Counted from the first letter of the stretch, positions 11,171-22,904 are shown. The stretch: DNA of 64,000 nt from Liolophura sinensis (GCF_032854445.1 NC_088298.1:14435504-14499503), one strand, 5' to 3'. Numbers and translations: made by a program. The notes: a model not told the origin generated them from the sequence alone.

Positions 11171-11699
11171 TTGCTTATAGGCAAGGTGGATGGATACTGT
11201 TTTCACTTTTCTTTTGATAGAATACTGACTCAAAAACTTAATTATTGGCTGTATAAATTACAGATAAATTTAAGCAAGTTTGTTAGTGCATGCTGTTCTT
11301 TGTTTACAGTAGGCTATCTGTAAATCTCAGCTGAGTTTAATGACAATAACAGTGATATACATTTACATTAGGCTTTCTAGCTGCTTCAAAACTTAGAGCT
11401 ACTCTTTTTCTGTGCCTTTAGAACTGTTCATGTGTCCAAATCAGTGCATAATTGAATTGTTTTTGAACATCCTAGAATATATATGCACCATGTTCAAGGC
11501 AACCATCATGGAGTAATGAGGGGCAAATATATCCATGCTCTGTGATTGGTCAGTATTTGCAAACTGAATGGCAAGTCATTACGGAGTGAGAGATAGGCTT
11601 ATATATATTTAATAAATATTTTTCTTTTGCACAAAAATATTTGAAATTTTGTACATACCATTTTATGTGAAGTAAAATTTAAATCTGATCTCTTGTCTT

Positions 11700-11995
11700 A
11701 AAACTTTAAAAAAGTGGCTGAGGAGTACCTGTCAGAGGTACATAACCAGTAAATTATAATCAAAAACTCGAAAGTTTTTAAAGATGTACCTGAGATATAT
11801 CATTTACTGTTTTTTTAACTTGCAGAGTTTCTAAGGTGTACGTGAGGTACATCATCTTAGTGATTTTCTTTTAAGTTCCTGAGGTACATCTGAGCTATGG
11901 GTATATGGCTGGGGTGTACTTGAGGTACAGTACACCTCAGATAATATAAATGCGGTGTATCCCTCATCTATACATCACACTAAAGTGTACACCTC
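11700..11995. repeat. Degenerate GAGGTACATC repeat, second cluster
   Basis: Same vocabulary as the 11.0 kb cluster (CTGAGGTACATCTGAG, GGGGTGTACTTGAGGTACAG, TACACCTCAG). It ends in both orientations, forming a short inverted repeat around 11910-11940, and abuts module M copy 2. Confidence 0.7.
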
Positions 11996-12006
11996 AGGTC
12001 TGTAAT

Positions 12007-12214
12007 GGTGCCACCAATAGCTGGTACACAGCTTGCCAAAGGCAGTTCAGAATTTGCATATCAGAGACAATGATGTCTTTTACCATCGTAACGACTTACA
12101 ACTCTATAACATACAAAGTCATTGCTCTGCAATTTTTATGCATATGATATTGAAACAGTCATATTTGTGACAGTATAATGATTTTGGCCTTTTTTTGTTG
12201 ATATACTGGCAAAA
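12007..12214 (+). repeat. Dispersed module M, copy 2
   Basis: Homologous to 9217-9405 (GCCAAAGGCAGTTCAGAATTTGCATA, TCTTTTACCA, TTTTATGCATATGATA, AACAGTCATATTTGTGACAGT, ATTTTGGCCTTT). Follows a different tandem repeat from copy 1. Confidence 0.75.
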
Positions 12215-12310
12215 TTTTAGCACTATCTAATTCTACTTCATTCTGCTTCATTTGATTTAGAGGTCAATACTTTAGTGTATCACCTGACTTGAACATTATG
12301 CAGTTTTATG

Positions 12311-13661
12311 AATTGCCCAATCAGCGAGCTTAACTTGTTCTCTGAATGCCTTGTTAAAGTGTGTTCCAACCATTATTCTCATCATGTTAAGTTTATTTGA
12401 CATGTCTGGTGCAATACCCAATCAGTGAGCTTAACTGTTGTTCTCTGAATGCCTTGTTAAAATGTGTTCCAACCATTATTCTCATCATCTTGAAGTTTAT
12501 TTGACATGTCTAGTGAATTGCCCAATCAGTGAACTTAACTGTTGTTCTCTGAATGTCTTGTTAAAATGTTCTCCAACCATTATTCTCATCATTTTGAAGT
12601 TTATTTGACATGTCTAGTGAATTGCCCAATCAGTGAACTTAACTGTTGTTATCTGAATGTCTTGTTAAAATGTGTTCCAACCATTATTCTCATCATTTTG
12701 AAATTTATTTGACATGTCTAGTGAATTGCCCAGTCAGTGAGGGTAACTGTTGTTCTCTGAATGCCTTGTAAAAGTGTGTTCCAACCATTATTCTCATTAT
12801 TTTGAAGTTTATTTGACATGTCTAGTGAATTGCCCAATCAGTGAGCTTAACTGTTGTTCTCTGAATGTCTTGTGAAAATGTGTCCCAACCATTATTCTCA
12901 TCATTTTGAAGTTTATTTGACATGTCTAGTGAATTGCCCAATCAGTGAGCGTAACTGTTGTTCTCTGAATGTCTTGTGAAAGTGTGTCCCAACCATTATT
13001 CTCATCATTTTGAAGTTTATTTGACAGGTCTAGTGAATTGCCCAATCAGTGAGCTTAACTGTTGTTCTCTGAATGCCTTGTTAAAATGTGTTCCAACCAT
13101 TATTCTCATCATTTTGATGTTTATTTGACATGTCTAGTGAGTTGCCCAATCATTGAGCGTAACTGTTGTTCTCTGAATGCCTTGTTAAAATGTGTTCCAA
13201 CCATTATTCTCATCATTTTGATGTTTATTTGACATGTTTAGTGAATTGCCCAATCAGTGAGCTTGACTGTTGTTCTCTGAATGCCTTGTTAAAATGTGTT
13301 CCAACCATTATTCTCATCATTTTGATGTTTATTTGACATGTCTAGTGAATTGCCCAATCAGTGAGCTTGACTGTTGTTCTCTGAATGCCTTGTTAAAATG
13401 TTCTCCAACGATTATTCTCATCATTTTGAAGTTTATTTGACATGTCTAGTGAATTGCCCAATCAGTGAGCGTAACTGTTGTTCTCTGAATGTCTTGTGAA
13501 AATGTGTCCCAACCATTATTCTCATCATTTTGAAGTTTATTTGACATGTCTAGTGAATTGCCCAATCAGTGAGCTTAACTGTTGTTCTCTGAATGCCTTG
13601 TTAAAATGTGTTCCAACCATTATTCACATAATTTTGAAGTTTATTTGACATGTCTAGTCAG
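12311..13661. repeat. 104-bp satellite array, 13 copies
   Basis: Units start near 12311, 12413, 12516, 12620, 12724, 12828, 12932, 13036, 13140, 13244, 13348, 13452 and 13556. Each contains AATTGCCCAATCAGTGAGC, GTTGTTCTCTGAATG, CCAACCATTATTCTCATC and GTTTATTTGACATGTCTAG. The last eleven units keep exactly 104 bases, the first two are shorter. Variants (TGCC/TGTC, AAGTTT/ATGTTT) are shared by blocks of neighbours, as expected from unequal exchange. Confidence 0.98.
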
Positions 13662-16600
13662 TTGTATGTATAGCTTCAGGGCATACTTAAAAGTCAAATT
13701 CATTTTGGCTATTTAGTCCTCTAGACTGGCCAAAAGCAATTTTCCTGTTAGGAGTTAAAAGACATACCGACAAAATGAATTTGCAAAATACAAAAATAAG
13801 TTTTGTTGGACTTCTAACTTGACCCCCTGGGCCTACATTTTCTGAAAAATGTTAAGAGAATTATAAGGGGAAATCTATCACTGGTCTAAACTGTCCGTCT
13901 GTTGAGATAACATGCAAATGATGCAGTGCAAAGATTCCCACAGTGCAACGTTTGCTTGTGGCTCGCACATGTAAACAGTATGATATATTGAAAGCAAATT
14001 ATAAGTCTTTATAATAAACCAGTTACGATCTTCCTTTCTGTCGACAATGTTTGGTAATGTTTTTGTAATTCTCAGCAATCGGTACGACAGAACTGAGGTT
14101 ATATGATAAACTGCATAAGTATTATACCATACAGTGTCTGACATTTCAAGTTCGCTGAACATCTCCAGTCATCTAGCCAAAATGAGAGGTAACTAACTGA
14201 CTCCAAAAATCGGTTTTTTTCTAAATACAGCGACTTCAGTGGTTGAAGGGAAATTCCGGACTAAAATCAACATTCATTTGTTTATTCAAAGTCTGATACA
14301 TGTCAGCAGATCTCTGGAAGACTCAACTATATGTAGATGCCATCTAAAATAAGGGAACAATTTTTCCTCTGTCTGAGGAATGCCCCTTTAAATCTTTTAG
14401 GGCACACGTAATAAAGTTAGAACATGCACCTATACATGTACCTTGAAAATAAACCATTTTGTGTAATTTAAAAATCAAATACACCTTATGTTTGTAACCA
14501 TGCTTATTGTTTTGCTTTGTGTATTATTGTTTGTCTTTTTATATCCATTGTTCTTAACCATTCATTTAGTTTCTCCGTTTGTTGTTGTTTTTGATTGATG
14601 TTGACTGGTCTTTCATTTTTTTTCACAATTTTGTGAACTTTTCTGAAAAAGAGAGAGTATGCTATTTGATCTTACTGAACTGTCAAATTGCATTGTTATC
14701 TTCAGACCAGAAGATCACATTTGTCATAAACCTGCTTCTGTAGTTATTACCTTTGTGCCACAGGTAATAAGGAGGTGAAAATTACATCCAAGATCCTCTG
14801 AGGAGTGGATCAAAGGCATTGGGGGGCTTCACCCATAAATGAGTAAAGCACAGAGCTTTGTGAGAGAGAATGGTCGTTCGAAAGGAAACGTCAGCTTCAA
14901 AGTCTGTGTTTGTTGATGCCCCAGTATTTGATTGGCCGTGCACGATGGCAGAGTAAACTATTTTCAGTTGGAAAATCTTTCTCCTGCAAATTGGGTGGGA
15001 AATTGCATCTTATATTATAACCACATGTATGTCTGTATCTACACACATTTTTTGATAAGGAAGACACATTCGCAACTGAAGTCAGAATAAGAAGATGTAT
15101 AAAAATCGAGAAAGATTCTGGTTATATTCCATCTATAAATGCATCTGTACATGCACATACAAAGAACAAATTCCCCAGTCCATATCAACCTGATTCTCAT
15201 ACTCCATATTTGTAGCGTTAATTTCTTGTTCAAGTAGTCTTGTTAATTAGATTAAAGAAGGTTTGTAAAAGCATGCTCGTCTAATGAAATGGCCGCCAGC
15301 TTTAAGTGTCAAAAGGGTTCTTTATTTTATAAACAAATACCTACACCTTTGACCTAAAATAATAACCTTGTCCGCCTTTCTTGTACCACTTCTATTCCAT
15401 GAGCTAGTACCAAACCTTTCAAAAAAAAAAAAAAAAAAACCACCCTTACCACTCTACCAGCATCCACACCCAGCACATGGAGTACCATAGTACATTATCA
15501 TGTATGTTTAGGCATTTGTATTATAAAATAATTAACCATTTTGACCGATGTTAGTCTCGAATGTGCGGCTTCATGCATGAAATGTAAAGTGTACAGCATT
15601 GATTTGAATGGAAGGAGACACTGAACCCTGTGCATTAAAGCTTTTCATGACAAACCTTTTGCCATCGGTGAAGCACTTCAGTTGAGTCCTAATGCAGATT
15701 CTCCCCCCACCCTTCCCTTGCCCCAGGCTTCTCATCCTAGCCCATGGAATGGATACTAAGCAGATAGACAGGTGAAAAGGGGCTAATTACTGTCTACCTG
15801 TGCAGGTCAGTGGTAGGTGTTCTTCCTCATAAGTGGCATTATCCGTCTTTGTTCAGTCAAGCGCAAATCCCACCACCAAAGTGCCTATTGAATTCCTCTC
15901 AAAGGGCTTGACAGCTTTTAACCAACCGTTGATCGAGTCAGAATCTTGGGCTACAGGACTCCTCCTGTATCAAGTGGTTTATCTGATATCAACCAAGACG
16001 ACACACTACGCAGCTATCTCCTTATGTTTTCAATAGTCATGAATATATAAAACTAGTCCGGAAGTGAGACATGGCTCAGATAAGTTGTAAGAGATGTGAC
16101 TGACCAAACTTTCTTGGCAGACATTAGGTTTGGCCTTGATCCTGGCCAGTAAGACAGGGACTTTTTAGACATCACCTTCTTATTGGTAGTATGGTCTTTG
16201 TGACGTATATACAGTAAGGAGTATATTTGTCCTTTTGCCTTTCAATTGTTGAAGACCACTTGTCTTCCAGCAGTATGGCCCACAGGATCTTCCTGTATAA
16301 CTTGGCAAAGGTTGGTGGTTTAATTATTCTGGGCCTTCCAAAAAATTTGCCACCATATAAACTGAAAAATGTTTAAGTATGGATTTAAACAAACCTCAAG
16401 TAAATGGTGTGAAGTAACGCCAAACCATTCGCCCCATGCCCACTGGCCAGGGTTTGGGTTTTGTGTAATTAGCTCCTTCTGCACTACCCTATTTGTTCTA
16501 AATTGTGGGACACCTGGTTTGCTCATTTTAATTAGCCAATAAATGTGTAATTCTAGCATGGGTATTGAGTTTCTGTTTTCTCACATGGTTAGACCATCTA

Positions 16601-16736
16601 ATGAGCAACGTGCTCATATCTTTACTTGTTCAAAAGGCTGGTAAAGAAATGTAATATTCTACTTCCAACACTACTAATGTGCATCCCAAATTTTAAACAA
16701 AATAGCAAGGAAAGCTTTATAAACTCACAGATTTGT
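13662..16736. other. Intron, unique sequence
   Basis: About 3 kb without recognised exon or element. A poly-A run lies at 15420-15439. The 94- and 79-codon minus-strand frames have no recognisable domain or splice context. The 15700-15830 part (AGACAGGTGAAAAGGGGC, GCTAATTACTGTC) looks complex and might be conserved noncoding DNA. Confidence 0.45.
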
Positions 16737-16960
16737 TTTACCACAACATTTTCACGTAGGAAAGAGCACTTTCAGGGTGATTTATCACCTTTTTGATTTG
16801 ATTTTTGAGACAATTAAAACTACACTGGTTGGCTAATTGACCAATTTCAGGGCTTCACAAAGTATAGTTTTATTAGTCTATGCTTGAATGAACATCATGC
16901 GAACATGGGAAAGGGTTGAAGAAGGTGCAAACATGGGGATGGGTTGAAGAATTACAGTAG
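16737..16960 (-). mobile_element. MITE-1 copy, full length, reverse orientation
   Basis: Reverse of the family order: TTTTACCACAACATTTTCACG, GCACTTTCAGGGTGATTTAT, TTTTTGAGACAAT, ACCAATTTCAGGGCTTCACAAAG, TTTATTAGTCTATGC, and the terminal GAAGAATTACAGTAG at 16946-16960. Confidence 0.7.
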
Positions 16961-17140
16961 ATTTAAATGACATCCGCTTTTCCTGTTCTTTGACTTTCAA
17001 ATGATGCTCTGTCCATTGTCATTGCATACCTGGATCCTGGGAAAGCTTGCTTGTACACTTCTTGTCTGATTGTTGCTTTAATTGCTGCTGATTCACCCTT
17101 TGACCTTAAACCACAGCTGTATATTTAATAAGCAGAGATA

Positions 17141-17240
17141 GATCATCACAGGGGACAAACAAACAACCTACTCTGGTCTAGTAGACCATTAGATCATCAC
17201 AGGTCACAAACAAACAACCTACTCTGGTCTCTAGTGGTTT
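17141..17240. repeat. Tandem duplication of ~50 bp
   Basis: AGATCATCACAGG.. followed by ACAAACAAACAACCTACTC and TGGTCT occurs at 17141-17190 and again at 17191-17240 with few differences. Confidence 0.9.
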
Positions 17241-17302
17241 TGTAGACCAAAGAGCCACTGGCTGTACTTAGTATGTGTAACCCTGCAGGTATTTCTATCT
17301 GG

Positions 17303-17557
17303 AGGGCCTCCGTGGCTAGCGCAGCGTAATGACCCAGGAGTCTCTTACCAATGTGGTCGCTGTGAGTCCAGCTCATGCTGGCTTCCTCTCCAGCCGTACG
17401 TGGGAAGGTTTGGCAGCAACCTGCGGATGGTCGTGGGTTTCCCAAGGGTCTCTGCCCAGTTTCCTCCCACCATAATGCTGGCCACCGTCGTGTAAGTGAA
17501 ATATTTTTGAGTACGGTGTAACACACCAGTCAAATAAATAAATAAATAAATAAATAA
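17303..17557 (+). mobile_element. SINE family A, full length with 12-bp TSD
   Basis: Perfect 12-bp target duplication ATTTCTATCTGG at 17291-17302 and 17558-17569. Head GAGGGCCTCCGTGGC with a shortened A box and GTGAGTCCAGCTC where the B box lies, central GGAAGGTTTGGCAGCAACCTG, GTTTCCTCCCACCATAATG, GTAAGTGAAATATTTTTGAG and a tail of about eight AAAT units. This is the clearest copy for defining the family: a Pol III-type, tRNA-derived SINE whose V-SINE-like affiliation (RUDI-like) I infer from memory. Confidence 0.95.
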
Positions 17558-17569
17558 ATTTCTATCTGG

Positions 17570-18686
17570 TCTAGAAGGAAAATTTCACTTACCTTTACCT
17601 TACGAGTCTGGCTTTGGTATGCACTAAATCCATAAAGTTATAGAAGTTTAAAAAATGTCCAAACTGCGCCATCAAGCATTAGTCCAGCTGCTGAAACCTT
17701 TGAATCCAAAAGTCATACCGATGTTCATCATGTTTCAGATATCAGGCAAGCCACTGGCAGTTCGAAATTCAATGACTAAATAACCCTTAATTATATAGAA
17801 AGAAATGGCAAAATGAAAACAGAACAATTTTTCAATGTAATTTCTCTATTGGGGTAAGAAACATGGCTTTTCGATTCAGAAGTTTCAATGTTTATGTTAT
17901 TGTTGTAGGAGCGTTTGACAGTGCAGGTTTTGATATCTTTTAAACCATATACCTTGTGTATTCAAAACACTAGGACGTATTCGAATTGTAAAGCTGGACT
18001 AGATACAAATGTGGGCCAGGCTAGACACACTATAAAGTATGGCCTTGCTGGGCAAGATTTCCAACCAGAACACAGTTTGTCACTTGGCCAACAACGATGG
18101 TCTTTTATCATCCGTGTCTAGACTTTTGGGCTCAACGATTTGATATTAATTCTTGTATATGTAATATTCTGGGTGGACATTTTGCAAGAGCATATAGACA
18201 CTGTTGGCATATACAAGAACATGGAGGCATAGACCTTCTCATTCCATGTATTGCACTTTGACTTAATTAAAGATGTGTAATTAGCAGGGAATGTGGCTTG
18301 ATAATGTTAATTGAACCAGTGTCGTCTCATTCCATTTTTTTTATGTTGTATTTTGCCCTATTGTGTTTCTTTAGATTTTTTTTTTTCCGGTTTCTTTTTT
18401 TTTTTCTGTCTACATTTTCCTCTGTTTTCTGAAAGTTCTATTTTTTCCTTTTCTTAGCTTTTGAGCCAAATGAGACTAATTTCTTGCAGCATTGCATGAC
18501 CATGGCTTAATTGTGTCCTGCTGGTTTAGTGCTTTCTCATCAACTACATGCAGGGCTTTGCTTCATGTCATTCTGTCATTTGGCATCTGAATGTAGCAGA
18601 ACCCATTAGGGTAATAGAAGACAATCAAAATACATGTATCAAGTGACCACAAACAGCAAGGTTACCAGGTTAATCAATGTACATTT
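17570..18686. other. Intron, unique sequence
   Basis: No exon recognised. T-rich tracts at 18376-18410. Confidence 0.5.
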
Positions 18687-18770
18687 CTTTATTTATTTAT
18701 TTTTTCAATTGCTTGTTAATGACATGCTGAAGAATTTGTCTCTTGTACAACGTCGGCCAGTTATATGGAT
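18687..18770 (-). mobile_element. SINE family A remnant (3' end)
   Basis: Reverse tail TTTATTTATTTATTTTTT, then weakly conserved TGAAGAATTTGTCTCTTGTACAACGTCGGCCAG, corresponding to the family's ATTTCACTTATACGACGGCGGCCAG. Confidence 0.5.
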
Positions 18771-19270
18771 AGTGAAAGTGCGATTTTACATGGTAATTAA
18801 ACCACTGACGGTTGGCATTTAAAGGTGAACTGCAGAACTTTTAATTTTTGCAGCAGGCATCTGCTGTTTCTGTAAGATTGTGTTAGTTGTCTTTGTGAAA
18901 ATAATTACTTGTAAATGCTTTTAATAAAAATGTTTACAATTGTCCAGTGTAACATTGCATGGAGGCTGATGTCCATCGATAATTATCTCTCCTCGTGTTT
19001 AAAATGTCACAGCATCATTGGTGGTGACCTTCAGTCATGTTTACCAAAATGTAACCACATTTGCGACATAGTTGCATGGCAATCAGATATGAATGAACCA
19101 GGGCCGCTTTGATGTTACAATGCTTCGAAATCCAAGGGAAACAAACCTGTGCATTTTGAATCAGTATAAAGACTCATGGTCTGCGCGCATGTGATCTTGA
19201 CAGCAAAGAAAATAGTGCATGGCCAACCCTGTATGGTCTTTCAGCTCTACTAGATGGATAACAAGGGTGA
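18771..19270. other. Intron, unique sequence
   Basis: Nothing recognised. Confidence 0.5.
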
Positions 19271-19388
19271 GTGTGACCCCAAAAGGCCTTGTTATGCTAA
19301 AAGATTCCCTCTCATTCTGCACATCAGAGATGATAGGATGAGAAGGGGGATTTCTTTTACGCATGCCCTTGGCCTTTTGGGGTCACAC
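19271..19388. repeat. Imperfect 118-bp inverted repeat of DIRS remnant 1
   Basis: Arms GTGTGACCCCAAAAGGCC and GGCCTTTTGGGGTCACAC are perfect. Inner parts pair less well (TAAAAGATTCCCTCTCAT against ATGAGAAGGGGGATTTCTTTTA). Probably the internal complementary region plus terminal repeat of the element. Confidence 0.85.
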
Positions 19389-20290
19389 TTCATCTTAAAA
19401 GAACTGACACAAACGGTGAAACATCAAGATATATGAGAAGGCTAGTTTTATTTTCAAGACTTTCAACTTTCAAGACAGCACGCTTTGTTCTCATATACGG
19501 GCTGCGATCTGCGGTCCTCATGATATCCCCAATTGAAACACCTTTCCGGGCACCTGCCGAGGTAGAAGCTCCTCTATAGGAGTGAGCCTTAAAAACCAAA
19601 GTATCAACGCCAGTGGCTGATAACGTCACTGATAACCAACGCGAGATTGTCGAAGTTGACACTGGTTTAAAGGTCTTGAAAGAAATTAAGAGTTGGTCGT
19701 TTGTTCTCCTCGACAGAGTTGTACTCATATATTCAAATAAGTTTCTGACAACTCACAATTTACTATCCCCAAACTTTCTTAGCTCTACCGGAAGAGGCAA
19801 TCTGTGCTTCCTCATTGTGATCAACACATGATCAACAAGAAAAACAACTTTTGCCTCACATACCAACATTCTTAAATTCGAAACGAATAAAGACTTTGCA
19901 CTCTCTGTGCAGTAGTCAGAGCCAACAGTGCCACCAATTTTAAGGTGAAACATTTGAGAGGAATGTCCTGAAGCATCATGCAAGCCTTCAGGTGAGCCAA
20001 CTCAATCGACACGTCCCACATACATGAATATCTTGGCCTAAATGGCTTGTTTTCAAAGAGACCCTTCATGAATCTACGAATGAGATTGTCCTGTAATGTG
20101 ACATTAACACACTTTAAGGTCTGAAGCATCGATGTGTGGGTGTTCACAACACTGTGTGATGACTCAGACGACAGATCTGCCAGGTAATTCAAAATGTTAA
20201 CTTGACTCACTCGGAAAGGATGGACAGTCTTTCTATTACACCAAGCACACCATCGTCCCCAGGCATAACCAGCACTGTTTACTGGTATAA
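19389..20290 (-). pseudogene. DIRS-type tyrosine recombinase, broken
   Basis: Three overlapping minus-strand frames give one protein in pieces. 19872-20210 reads VNILNYLADLS, a WDVSIELAHLKA stretch and LVALLALTTAQRVQSLYSF, which holds the Arg of box I (AQRVQ). 19753-19983 and 19390-19728 continue with TFKPVSTSTISRWLSVTL and FKAHSYRGASTSAG, the HxxR box. Frameshifts separate the pieces, and I cannot place the nucleophilic Tyr with confidence. Family knowledge: these enzymes integrate circular DIRS DNA by strand exchange without an integrase. Crypton-type recombinases are an alternative, less likely given the end repeats and the relative at 37 kb with RT/RNase H-like sequence. Confidence 0.82.
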
Positions 20291-20958
20291 TCTCTCCAAG
20301 ATTAACAGATAAGGCAAAAACGTTTGAATATTACCAGCAGTGAAATTATTGCTTACCTTTATCTCCTGGTTTGTGAGCTCATAGCTTCCCGGCTTTGCGG
20401 GTGCCTGGGTCGGTGCATGTACCTGGTGCCAAGGTATCGGGTGCTGAATTGCCAGACCCCACCCCTGGTAGCCTGTTGTCCAGTTTTTTGAGACCGGCTT
20501 TCCTGCCAGCTGGAATTCCGTATTTCTGCTCACTATCCAGATATTGTCAATCTCACTAACGTGGCCTCGGACATTATCTCAGAGTAACAATCGTGTTGTC
20601 GGCACCTCCGCTGCACATAGGGCCGAATCTTAGACCGTCTTGACACAGATACGTTGAACAAACAGTTTGCCATTATCGCCAAAGTTTGTGAAGATTTCAT
20701 TACTCCTGGTGCATGGGCGAGGTATGTCAATGTCGAGATTCCTATCCTGAGGAGGTCTGGTACCTTAGTAAAAAAGATGTTGCAACCCCACATGTGGCTG
20801 TCAAAGGACCCCCGGATTTCTGGATTAATTCTAGGAGGGATTAATCCTTCGCAGTTCTGCAGAATTTCAGACTGTTTGCGATCTCAGTTTGATGTGAGGC
20901 AGCTTTTCTAAGAAATTCGGCCACTTTATGCCTGGCAGATTCTCTTTTGGCATGCGTA

Positions 20959-21300
20959 TTCTGTAAGATGGGTAGGAAATTGGGGGTCAAGTGACAACTC
21001 TTTCGTGTCAAAAACAAAATGGCCGCCCAATATTAAAGCATTGAGGAAAAAGTAACTTTTTGCCACTTTGCTAGTGACCAGTAAGGCCTAAGTGTACAAA
21101 ATAACATCTCGAAAGCTCTGCAGAAATACTTAAATTATCTGGATAGCTGAAAATTATACAAATCCAATGGGTACAAGATGGCTGACAGCAATTCAAAACA
21201 GGCATTTTCCCACACAATAACATTAGGAGAACCGTTCTCTTCACCCACACCCTTACTGAGGAGCTCACATGGTCTCTAGCGTCCGATCCATCTTACAGAA
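20959..21300. mobile_element. MITE-2 copy a (342 bp)
   Basis: Terminal inverted repeats TTCTGTAAGATGGGTAGGA at the left and TCCGATCCATCTTACAGAA at the right. The first ~175 bases (AATGGCCGCCCAATATTAAAG, GACCAGTAAGGCCTA) match copy b; the rest is an extra ~150 bases. No transposase frame. Confidence 0.85.
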
Positions 21301-21366
21301 ATAATACGACTTTATTTGACATAACTGTCTGATATATATGTGCGCACCTAACGCATAAAAGATGTA

Positions 21367-21565
21367 TTCTGTAAGACGGGTCGGAAGTTGGGGGTCACGT
21401 GACCACCTTTTTGTGTCTGAAAAAAAATGGCCGCCCAATGTTAAAGCATTGGGGAAAAGATCACTTTTGCCACTTCCCCAGCCACCAGTAAGGCCTAGTT
21501 CTACAAAATAATGTCACAAAAGCTCCGCAAATATACTCAGACTAAATACGATCCGTCTTACAGAA
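21367..21565. mobile_element. MITE-2 copy b (199 bp)
   Basis: Terminal inverted repeats TTCTGTAAGACGGGTCGGA and CGATCCGTCTTACAGAA. Same orientation as copy a, 66 bases downstream. Shares AATGGCCGCCCAATGTTAAAG and CACCAGTAAGGCCTA with it. A short non-autonomous DNA transposon. Confidence 0.87.
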
Positions 21566-22123
21566 TGTTGCAGATTATGTGCCCTTATATAGGTTGGCTC
21601 ACAGACTAGTTTCTTTGCTGTAAAGATCACTTGTGCTCTGACTGCTTAATAAGTATGCAGTGTGACCCCAAAAGGCCTTGTGTAAAAGAACACGGGTTTT
21701 TTCAACAAGATGTTTATACAACTTTGTAGAACATCCACTTTCGAAATGATGTATTTACCCTATACATGTACCTCGTATTTTTATTCAAAGAAATGAGCGA
21801 CTATGAAGTCATAAAGGCAACCATGGTGCCAAAGTGCCTGATGAAACGTTTGAGTATGGCGTGTAAAACCAGTGAGATTAATATGTGTATCTTGAAGTAC
21901 TGTACATGACCTAGAATTGTGACATGACTATGTCACTCATTTTACCTGATTCCGAGAGTTTTGTTGATGTTATATAAAAGTAATTGTATTTCATCACCAG
22001 AAGATATGGAATATTTTATGACCTTTGATATCCTCTAAATTTACACTTTTCTGGGCAAATTTTAAGGGCAAATATGGTAATGTGGTCTAAAATTCATTGT
22101 ATATGTGTTTATATATGTATCTT

Positions 22124-22270
22124 TTATTGTTTTATTAACACTGCACTTAAGAATTTACACTTACATAACGGCAGTCAGTTTTAATATGAAGTGAAAGAAA
22201 GTGGAATACATGTATTCAGGGTAAACCACCAACCTCTGGCAAGTTATTGACCCACTTTTCCATGTGTTAC
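22124..22270 (-). mobile_element. SINE family A-related remnant
   Basis: GTTTTATTAACACTGCACTTAAG, then TTACACTTACATAACGGCAGTCAG, GGGTAAACCACCAACCTCTGG and CCACTTTTCCATGTG follow the order of family A core motifs but are strongly diverged. Confidence 0.55.
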
Positions 22271-22835
22271 TGTACATACAGATGTGCACACCATATTAGT
22301 GGATAATTTAATGTGTCAGCCTGTGTCTACTGCCCCAAGAGCACGAGCTATGACTTATTGTCACCAAGTCCTCAAGTGTAAACAGTATGTCGGAGAAGGA
22401 AAATTTGGAGTTCAAGGCCAAAATAACACCTAGTGTATGCTAAGTTGCTTGAGAATTAAGATCAGATTTCCAGTGATTGAATATGCCCTTCATCGATTTT
22501 GATGAAAAGCCTACTCTGGCCTTTGTCTTTACCAGAAGGTAATGTGTGCAGATACATTTCTTGCAGTGATAAAGAACCTTGATTTGTGCTTTAATTGGCC
22601 GTTGTCTTAATTGTTATTAATGGTGTTCCAAAACTATATAATCCGTAAACTTTACACACAATGCTTTTAACTCCCTGTCCAGCTTTAGCCTAATTGTTTT
22701 TCTGTAGCCCATTTAATAATGATTTAAAGATGGTACTCACCTCAGTGACTGATTTGTTGATGTGTCTTTTGATTGGACTCTAAACGAACATGTTCACTAT
22801 AAATTGTTTTCTCTGCGATGGCCTTGGAGGAGAAC
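22271..22835. other. Intron, unique sequence
   Basis: Nothing recognised. Confidence 0.5.
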
Positions 22836-22904
22836 AGTTTCATTGTAAATAGACCAAGTTACCTTTTGATAAATAAAGATATTATTATTATTATTATTAT
22901 CATC
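22836..22904 (+). mobile_element. LINE 3' end (tail only)
   Basis: GTTACCTTTTGATAAATAAAG followed by ATATTATTATTATTATTATTATTATC. Tails of this kind (AATAAAGATATTATTATT) end many animal CR1/L2-like LINEs. No coding part recognised upstream, so a 5'-truncated insertion. Confidence 0.5.

Larger units (their letters stand above)
19271..21689 (-). mobile_element. DIRS-type retrotransposon remnant 1
   Basis: Bounded by copies of GTGTGACCCCAAAAGGCC at 19271-19288 and 21660-21677; a third, inverted copy sits at 19371-19388. Read on the minus strand, a decayed tyrosine recombinase comes just before the inverted-repeat block at the 3' side. This agrees with the known DIRS plan of end repeats plus an internal complementary region. 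At about 2.4 kb it is much shorter than an intact DIRS element (usually 5-6 kb), and I see no reverse transcriptase. The 20560-20930 stretch has a degenerate open frame on the + strand (contains FITPGAWARYVNVEIPILRR) that I cannot identify. Two MITEs are nested at 20959-21565. Confidence 0.75.
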
